Assembly: GCA_964400875.1 (NCBI GenBank) | Contig: CAYNWK010000181.1 | Span: 1 to 8,832 of the forward strand | From: CAYNWK01 sp964400875 | GTDB taxonomy: Bacteria > Chloroflexota > Anaerolineae > Anaerolineales > UBA4823 | Length of the DNA stretch: 8,832 nucleotides | Reading direction: 5' to 3' | Part shown: piece by piece, positions 1-4,820 of the stretch | Layout of the letters: each line of letters opens with the position of its first letter | How positions within the stretch are numbered: position 1 is the stretch's first letter | Made by a program: the position numbers and the translations under genes | Notes under the pieces: model-generated | Told to the model about the DNA's origin: nothing | Database searches by the model: none | The model's input: the letters and a program-made list of their open reading frames with translations, nothing else

Positions 1-2
1 GT

Positions 3-8
3 GGAGGG
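3..8 (+). promoter_or_regulatory. Ribosome binding site of the hub gene
   Basis: GGAGGG lies 8 bases before the TTG at 17 and is the best Shine-Dalgarno match in the short leader. It supports TTG-17 as the true start, even though the frame stays open to the left edge of the window. It probably lies within the end of the previous gene, as expected in a coupled operon. Confidence 0.6.
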
Positions 9-16
9 CTGACGGC

Positions 17-1147
17 TTGAACCTACTCGGCATCCGCCTGACCCTGCTGCTCGGACCCACGGTGCCCGTCCCGGCTCCGCCGTGGCTCACCGCGGCCTTG
101 GAGAGCGCCGAAGTGACGCACAGCGACGGAGCGCTCTCCGGTTTCCAGCTTTCTTTCCGGGCGGAGCGCAGCGGGCCGGCCGGCTGGCTGGACTACCCCA
201 CGGTCCGCAGCCCGCTATTGCAGCCTTTCAACCGGGTCATCCTGATCGTGACCTTCAACGCCACCCCGCGCCTGCTGATGGACGGCGTCATCACCCACCA
301 GCAACTGGACCCCACCGGTGCGCTCTACACCGTCACCGGCGAGGACGTCAGCGTGATGATGGACCTGGAAGAAAAAACGGAAGAGCACCCGGCTCAGAAC
401 GAGGCCATGATCGCTACCCGCATCATCGCCAGCTATGCCCGTTACGGTTTGATCCCCATGGTGGTGCCGCCACCTTCCATGGAGATGCCCCTGCCGGCGG
501 AGCGCGTGCCGGTGCAGCGCGGCAGCGACCTGGAGTACCTGGAGGCAATGGCGGCGCGCTTCGCCTATGTCTTCTACGTCACGCCCGGGCCGGCGCCCGG
601 CGCTAACACCGCATACTGGGGGCCGCCAAAACGTGCCGGCCTGCCACAACGCGCCCTGACGGTGGATATGGGACCCAACACCAACGTCGAATCGCTCAAC
701 TTTACCTACGGCGCCCTGGATGCCAGCCTGGTGGAGGCTGAAGTGCAAGACCGGGACACCAACCAGCGGATACCGGTGCAAACCTTTGCCAGCGCCCGCC
801 CACCGCTGGCCAGCCGGCCTGCGCTGCAGGCTTTGGGCGCGCACGTGCGCCGCCGTAAACTGAACACCGCCGGGCTCACTGCCAGCCAGGCTTTCGCCCG
901 CGCCCAGGCCTTCACGGAGGCCGCCGCGGGAGAGGTAGTCACGGCGGAAGGCGAGCTGGACGCCCTGCGCTACGGGGAAGTGTTAGCGGCGCGCGGCCTG
1001 GTCGGCCTGCGCGGCGCCGGCGCCAGCTACGACGGCGCTTACTACGTCAAAAGGGTGACCCACACCATCCGCCGGGGCTCATATAAGCAGCGTTTCACCC
1101 TGGCCCGCGAAGGGCTGGGCGCGTTGCTCCCGGTCGTGAGGCCCTGA
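17..1147 (+). CDS. Baseplate hub protein, phage late control D (gpD/gp27)-like
   Basis: This 376-residue protein is a probable trimeric hub. In this family (P2 gpD, T4 gp27, N-terminal part of VgrG/Afp8) the hub adapts the six-fold inner tube to the three-fold spike. Visible family traits are an N-terminal beta-rich part with SAEVTHSDGALSGFQLSF (residues 30-47) and LLMDGVITHQ (86-95). Then comes YTVTGEDVSVMMDLEE (104-119), a helix-and-strand segment around GSDLEYLEAMAARF (169-182), and a C-terminal strand pair YYVKRVTHTI / YKQRFTLAREGLG (342-368). The length is normal for a stand-alone gpD-like eCIS protein. No OB-fold spike follows; that is the next gene. The start is TTG at 17, backed by GGAGGG at 3-8; the first in-frame ATG (codon 88) would cut away conserved sequence. 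An upstream gene may end at TGA 10-12 or overlap as TTGA at 17-20. The gap to the spike gene is 10 bases. Family assignment is firm; the exact start is less so. Confidence 0.9.
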   Translation: MNLLGIRLTLLLGPTVPVPAPPWLTAALESAEVTHSDGALSGFQLSFRAERSGPAGWLDYPTVRSPLLQPFNRVILIVTFNATPRLLMDGVITHQQLDPTGALYTVTGEDVSVMMDLEEKTEEHPAQNEAMIATRIIASYARYGLIPMVVPPPSMEMPLPAERVPVQRGSDLEYLEAMAARFAYVFYVTPGPAPGANTAYWGPPKRAGLPQRALTVDMGPNTNVESLNFTYGALDASLVEAEVQDRDTNQRIPVQTFASARPPLASRPALQALGAHVRRRKLNTAGLTASQAFARAQAFTEAAAGEVVTAEGELDALRYGEVLAARGLVGLRGAGASYDGAYYVKRVTHTIRRGSYKQRFTLAREGLGALLPVVRP

Positions 1148-1153
1148 AGGAGG
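1147..1153 (+). promoter_or_regulatory. Ribosome binding site of the spike gene
   Basis: AAGGAGG begins at the last base of the hub stop codon and sits 4 bases before the ATG at 1158. It is the strongest Shine-Dalgarno match in the window, so the spike gene is probably well translated in its own right as well as by coupling. Confidence 0.75.
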
Positions 1154-1157
1154 CGGC

Positions 1158-1646
1158 ATGCCAGAAAAGTATTTCGGAAAATATCGCGGCCGGGCGATCA
1201 ACAACCTCGACCCAATGCAGCTGGGCAGGCTGCAGGTCAGCGTTCCCAGCGTGCTCGGGGACGGGCGCCTGAGCTGGGCTATGCCGTGCGCCCCTTATGC
1301 CGGACCTGGCGTGGGATTTTTCGCCCTGCCGCCAATAGGAGCCAACTTGTGGGTCGAATTCGAAGGCGGCGACCCGGATTACCCCATCTGGAGCGGGTGT
1401 TTCTGGGGAAAAGGCGAGGTCCCTGCCCAGCCGGCTAACCCGGAAGTCAAGGTCATCAAAACCGAACAGATCACTTTCCAGATGAGAGATCTCCCCGGAG
1501 CAGCAGACGTGATCCTCGAGACGATGGCAGGTATGAGAGTGGCGATCAGCGCCGAGGGCATCGAGCTCGATAACGGGCAGGGGAGCAGCATAAAAATGAA
1601 CGGCCCCAAGGTGACCATCAACCAGGGCGCCCTGGAGGTGACCTGA
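1158..1646 (+). CDS. Baseplate spike protein, gpV/gp5 OB-fold (phage baseplate assembly protein V)
   Basis: This 162-residue protein is probably the central spike, which docks as a trimer on the hub and is driven into the target membrane on contraction. The N-terminal half is the OB-fold of the Phage_base_V/gp5 family. It includes YRGRAINNLDPMQLGRLQV (residues 9-27), the strand and loop WAMPCAPYAGPGVGFFALP (40-58), and the hallmark GANLWVEFEGGDPDYPIW (61-78) followed by SGCFWG (79-84). After a proline/alanine linker (about 89-96), the rest alternates short strands ending in AEGIELDNGQGSSIKMNG (132-149) and KVTINQGALEV. That is typical of the short intertwined beta-needle of P2 gpV. There is no lysozyme domain, unlike T4 gp5, and no C-terminal effector. 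The ATG has an ideal Shine-Dalgarno site. The stop overlaps the next start by one base (TGATG at 1644-1648). Confidence 0.93.
   Translation: MPEKYFGKYRGRAINNLDPMQLGRLQVSVPSVLGDGRLSWAMPCAPYAGPGVGFFALPPIGANLWVEFEGGDPDYPIWSGCFWGKGEVPAQPANPEVKVIKTEQITFQMRDLPGAADVILETMAGMRVAISAEGIELDNGQGSSIKMNGPKVTINQGALEVT
1634..1641 (+). promoter_or_regulatory. Ribosome binding site of the PAAR-like gene
   Basis: GGAGGTGA is complementary to the 3' end of 16S rRNA and lies inside the last codons of the spike gene, 4 bases before the ATG at 1646. Together with the one-base TGATG overlap it fixes the start of the next gene and suggests stop-restart coupling. Confidence 0.75.
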
Positions 1647-1978
1647 TGCCCGGTTTCTTGCTGCACGTTGGCGCCGCGCTGCTATGCAGCCACGGGGCCA
1701 GCGCTAACATCAACTCGGCCAATACCCGGGTGCGGGTGAGCGGCCAGCCGGTGGCTACCTACAACGACGCGACCCTGGTGGCGGGCTGCCCCTTCATGCC
1801 CGGTGGCAAACCCCAGCCCTGCGTCAAAGTGCTTTGGAATATGCCCGCGGCGCGCCTGCGCATCAACGGCCAGCCGCCCCTGCTGCAAAGCAGCGCCGGC
1901 CTGTGCCAGAGTGCTGAAGGGATCCCGCAAGGGCCGCCGATCATCGCGGCCACCCAGACGCGCGTGAGAGGAATTTGA
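1646..1978 (+). CDS. PAAR-like spike-tip protein
   Basis: This 110-residue protein is probably the conical tip that caps the spike trimer. It follows the familiar pattern of PAAR-like proteins in eCIS clusters. There is an opening MPGFLLHVGA, a C-x-H pair (C14, H16), VSGQPVATYND (residues 31-41), VAGCPFMPGGKPQPCV (45-60), a repeat-like RINGQPPLLQSSAGLC (72-87), and a final IAATQTRVRGI. Four cysteines (C14, C48, C59, C87) plus H7 and H16 are candidate metal ligands; classical PAAR tips bind zinc mostly through histidines. The paired phrases VSGQPV and INGQPPLL show the internal quasi-repeat expected of a beta-hairpin cone. The protein ends right after the tip fold, so no toxin domain is fused. 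It lies directly behind the spike gene, as in Afp10/PVC-type clusters, although there gp25 usually comes between. Family call is good; metal binding is inferred. Confidence 0.87.
   Translation: MPGFLLHVGAALLCSHGASANINSANTRVRVSGQPVATYNDATLVAGCPFMPGGKPQPCVKVLWNMPAARLRINGQPPLLQSSAGLCQSAEGIPQGPPIIAATQTRVRGI
1967..1972 (+). promoter_or_regulatory. Ribosome binding site of the gp25-like gene
   Basis: AGAGGA sits 7 bases before the ATG at 1980, within the last codons of the PAAR-like gene. The spacing is normal and supports that start. Confidence 0.6.
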
Positions 1979-1979
1979 G

Positions 1980-2330
1980 ATGCAGATCGCTTTTCCCTTC
2001 CACCTTGACGGGCGCGGCCGCACCGCCGAAACGGGCGATGAGGAGCATCTCCGCCAGCTGATCGAGCAGGTGCTTTTCACCCAGCCCGGCGAGCGGGTCA
2101 ACCGCCCCACCTTCGGAAGCGACTTGATGCAGCTGGTCTTCGCGCCCGCCAGCGACGAACTGGCGACCGCCGCCCAGTTCATGGTGCAGGGCGCGCTGCA
2201 GCAGTGGCTGGGCGATCTGATCCAGGTCGAGGCTGTGCAGGTGCACAGCGAAGAGGCCAGCCTGCGGGTGACGGTGCAGTACCTGGCCCGGCGGGATCAG
2301 CAGCGCCGGGTAGCGGTATTCGAGCGTTGA
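1980..2330 (+). CDS. gp25/gpW-like baseplate protein (GPW_gp25 family)
   Basis: This 116-residue protein is the likely counterpart of T4 gp25, P2 gpW and Afp9. It attaches to the baseplate and offers the strand onto which the first sheath ring is woven, so it starts sheath assembly. The family signature is clear: IAFPFHLDGRGRTA (residues 3-16), the helix HLRQLIEQVLFTQPGERV (23-40), and NRPTFGSDLMQLVF (41-54) containing the conserved Glu-Arg and Pro-x-Phe-Gly. A helix follows (about 58-82) and then a C-terminal strand VHSEEASLRVTVQYLARR (88-105). The length equals that of ordinary family members; nothing is missing. The start ATG comes one base after the PAAR-like stop and has AGAGGA upstream. 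The stop lies one base before the next ATG. Very secure call. Confidence 0.95.
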   Translation: MQIAFPFHLDGRGRTAETGDEEHLRQLIEQVLFTQPGERVNRPTFGSDLMQLVFAPASDELATAAQFMVQGALQQWLGDLIQVEAVQVHSEEASLRVTVQYLARRDQQRRVAVFER

Positions 2331-2331
2331 G

Positions 2332-4818
2332 ATGATGCCCTTCGAACTGTCGGAGCACGATTTCAGGAGCGCACGGCGCGCCGCCCTGATCCGGGACCCG
2401 GTCCAGATCGGCATCGACTACGTGGAGGTCGAACCGGGCGAGCGGCGCATCACCCTGCACTTCGTGCCGCCCGCCGAGCCGCTGCGCGTCGACAAGAACG
2501 ACCGTCTGCGGGCGATTCTGCAAGCGCTTTCGCCTGAAAACCTGCGCCTGTCGGGCGGGCAGGGTACGGCTGCCGCCAACCTGCACATAGCAGGGCTCTC
2601 TCCGACTTCCACGGACCCCCCCGCGCTGCAGATCCAGTACACCTTAAGCGAGGCCGGGGTAGGCGGAAGTTCTCCCAACTACACCCTGGAACTGGTCAAC
2701 GTGCCAGGCCTGGACCCCTTCTTTTCCCGGGTCAGATTCTCTCTACGCCTCGACCAGCCCACCGAATTCGATCCCGCCCCGCCCCCGCCCCCCAGCGGCG
2801 CCCCACCAGCCGGCCCGCAGATCGATTACCTGGCCCGGGACGCAGCCAGCTTCCGGCGCTTGATGCTCGACCGCCTATCCCTGCTCCTACCAGGCTGGCA
2901 GGAGCGCAATCCGGCCGACCTGGGCGTCGCGCTGGTGGAGGTGCTGGCCTACGCCGGCGACCAGCTGAGTTATTACCAGGACGCTGTGGCGACGGAAGCT
3001 TACCTGGGCACCGCCCAGCGCCGGGTTTCGCTGCGCCGGCACGCCCGTTTGCTGGACTACGCCATGCACGAAGGCTGCAACGCGCGCGCCTGGGTGCAAG
3101 TGCTGGTGTCGCGCGATGAGGTGGCGCTGCCGCGCGGCGTGCAATTTTTGACCCGCGTCGGGCCGGAAACGCGCCTGCTGCCGGATACCCAGGCCTATGA
3201 AGAGGCCCTGGCGGCTGGCGCCCAGGTCTTCGAAAGCCTGCATCCTGCTGTGCTGTACCGGGCGCACAACAACATCCCCCTCTATACCTGGGGGGCGCGC
3301 CAGTTCGAACTGCCAACCGGCGCCACGCAAGCGGCTTTGCTGGATGAATGGCTGGATGACGAGCACTCCGGCCGCAGGCTGGACAACCTGCGCGCCGGTG
3401 ACGTGTTGATCTTCGAGCAAGTCAAGAGCGCCGCCAACGGAAACTCAGACGAGGCCGATCCCAGCCGGCGCCACGCCGTACGCCTGCAGAGGCTGGTTCG
3501 TTCGGTAGATCCGCTGGGAGGCTCGCTCTCGAAGAATCCGCAGGTCAGCTCGCAGGCGCTCCCCATCCTGGAAGTGGAATGGGCCGCCGGCGAAGCCCTG
3601 CCCTTTCCGCTGCCTATCTCGGCCCGGCGCGGGGACGAAATTTTTACCGGCCTCAGCATTGCCTCCGGCAATATCCTGCTGGTCGACCACGGCCGAAGCC
3701 TTACCGAGGAACTGCCGCCCGTACCGGCGCAGGGAGACTACCGCCCACGCCTCTCACGTCCCGGATTGACGCATCAGGTCCCTTATCAAGACACGGAGGC
3801 GCGCCGCCAGCCGGCCGCCGCCGCTTTGCGCCAGGACCCACCCGCGGCCCTTCCCGCCCTGAGCCTGGTGGAGCCGGACGCCGGGCTGTGGGGTGAGCCA
3901 GCGCGCTGGACGGCCCAAAGCGATTTGCTGAAGAGCGACCGCTTCAGGCGCGAGTTCGTGGTGGAGGTGGAAAATCAGCGCGCTACCCTGCGTTTTGGCG
4001 ACGGAATCAACGGCCGGCGGCCCTCACCGGGCAGCTGCCTGGCGGCCAGCTACCGGGTGGGCAACGGACCTGGCGGCAATGTGGGGCGCGAGGCCCTTGC
4101 TCACGTGGTGACCGATCAAGCGGACATCATGGCCGTGCGCAATCCGCTTCCGGCTCAGGGAGGAACAGCCCCGGAGTCGCTCGAACGGGCGCGCCTGGCC
4201 GCGCCGGCCGCATTGCACACCCAGGAACGCTGCGTCACGCCTGAGGATTACGCCTCGGTCGCGGCGCGCCACCCCGAGGTCCGCGCAGCCGCAGCGCAGT
4301 TGCGCTGGACTGGCAGCTGGCACACGGCCTTCGTGTCTGTGCTCCGCCGCGACGGCCGTCAGGTTGATTCCGCCTTCCGGGCCGAACTGCGGGCCTTCCT
4401 GGATCGCTACAGGTTGGCCGGCTTTGACCTTGAGATTCGCCCGCCGCGCTTCGCGCCGCTGGACGTTGCCTTGCGAGCGGTCGTTGCACCCGGATATTTT
4501 CGCAGCAGCCTGCTCCAGGCTTTGCGTGAGACCTTCAGCAATGCCAGGCTGCCCGACGGCCGATTGGGCTTCTTCCACCCCGATCGCTTCAGCTTCGGCC
4601 AACCGGTTTACCTCAGCCAGATGGTCAGCGCGGCGATGCAGGTCCCTGGCGTGCTGCGGGTTGAGATTCAGCGCTTCCAACGCTGGGGGCGGCCGGATCA
4701 GTCAGAGCGAGAGCAAGGGCTGATCCTGATTGGACCGCTGGAGATCGCCCGCCTGGATAACGATCGCCTCGCTCCCGAAAACGGGCAGATAGAGTTCATC
4801 CTGGTAGGCGGCAGTTGA
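2332..4818 (+). CDS. Baseplate wedge protein A, gpJ/gp6-like (putative baseplate assembly protein, TIGR02243 type)
   Basis: This large (828-residue) wedge protein probably surrounds the hub and transmits the contraction signal, like T4 gp6, P2 gpJ and Afp11. The N-terminal domain (residues 1-143, FELSEHDF, IGIDYVEVEPG) has a beta-sandwich look. A proline-rich linker follows (148-162). The core starts at IDYLARDAASFRRLMLDRL (164-182), then NPADLGVALVEVLAYAGD and LSYYQDAVATEAYLGTA, the most typical stretch of the family, down to ARLLDYAMHEGCNARAWV. The J-type motif is LRFGDG (553-558) with YRVGNGPGGNVG from 574. The C-terminal third carries the TPEDYASVAARHPEVRAA helix and ends at FILVGGS. Two adjacent ATGs (2332 and 2335) are possible starts and neither has a good Shine-Dalgarno site, so translation probably depends on coupling to the gp25-like gene. 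The next gene is a distant paralogue. Family call is secure; the exact role within the wedge is inferred. Confidence 0.93.
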   Translation: MMPFELSEHDFRSARRAALIRDPVQIGIDYVEVEPGERRITLHFVPPAEPLRVDKNDRLRAILQALSPENLRLSGGQGTAAANLHIAGLSPTSTDPPALQIQYTLSEAGVGGSSPNYTLELVNVPGLDPFFSRVRFSLRLDQPTEFDPAPPPPPSGAPPAGPQIDYLARDAASFRRLMLDRLSLLLPGWQERNPADLGVALVEVLAYAGDQLSYYQDAVATEAYLGTAQRRVSLRRHARLLDYAMHEGCNARAWVQVLVSRDEVALPRGVQFLTRVGPETRLLPDTQAYEEALAAGAQVFESLHPAVLYRAHNNIPLYTWGARQFELPTGATQAALLDEWLDDEHSGRRLDNLRAGDVLIFEQVKSAANGNSDEADPSRRHAVRLQRLVRSVDPLGGSLSKNPQVSSQALPILEVEWAAGEALPFPLPISARRGDEIFTGLSIASGNILLVDHGRSLTEELPPVPAQGDYRPRLSRPGLTHQVPYQDTEARRQPAAAALRQDPPAALPALSLVEPDAGLWGEPARWTAQSDLLKSDRFRREFVVEVENQRATLRFGDGINGRRPSPGSCLAASYRVGNGPGGNVGREALAHVVTDQADIMAVRNPLPAQGGTAPESLERARLAAPAALHTQERCVTPEDYASVAARHPEVRAAAAQLRWTGSWHTAFVSVLRRDGRQVDSAFRAELRAFLDRYRLAGFDLEIRPPRFAPLDVALRAVVAPGYFRSSLLQALRETFSNARLPDGRLGFFHPDRFSFGQPVYLSQMVSAAMQVPGVLRVEIQRFQRWGRPDQSEREQGLILIGPLEIARLDNDRLAPENGQIEFILVGGS
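2773..2793 (-). other. G-quadruplex-type G-run tract (minus strand)
   Basis: Read on the minus strand, four G-runs of 6, 5, 4 and 3 bases are separated by single C bases. This is a textbook G-quadruplex motif with one-base loops; the plus strand is the matching C-rich, i-motif-like tract. It encodes the Pro-Ala-Pro stretch of the linker in wedge protein A, so codon choice in a GC-rich genome may be the whole explanation. The G-rich strand is the template, not the mRNA, so any effect would be on DNA rather than on translation. Confidence 0.55.
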
Positions 4819-4820
4819 CC

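Noticed and set aside
1..12. End of an upstream gene (GTG GAG GGC TGA)
   Set aside because: Only three codons are visible and a second frame could equally end at 18-20, so no separate feature is supported; a LysM-type tail protein would be a guess from synteny.
82..606. Plus-strand alternative frame of 174 codons inside the hub gene
   Set aside because: The Arg/Pro/His/Gly-rich product is typical of a shifted frame; the hub frame explains the region.
215..844. Minus-strand open frame of 209 codons inside the hub gene
   Set aside because: It is an antisense shadow with many His/Arg/Gly residues, no ribosome binding site and no homology that I recognise.
1646..1978. PAAR protein with fused toxin
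   Set aside because: The frame ends right after the tip fold at 1978 and the following gene is a clear gp25 family member, so no effector is attached.
4024..4680. Minus-strand open frame of 218 codons inside wedge protein A
   Set aside because: The plus-strand frame carries clear family motifs across the same bases; the antisense product is Arg/Ala/Gln-rich with no family features.
4815..4820. TTG at 4815 as the start of wedge protein B
   Set aside because: The ATG at 4821 is two codons later and better spaced from the GGCGG at 4807-4811; the difference is minor.
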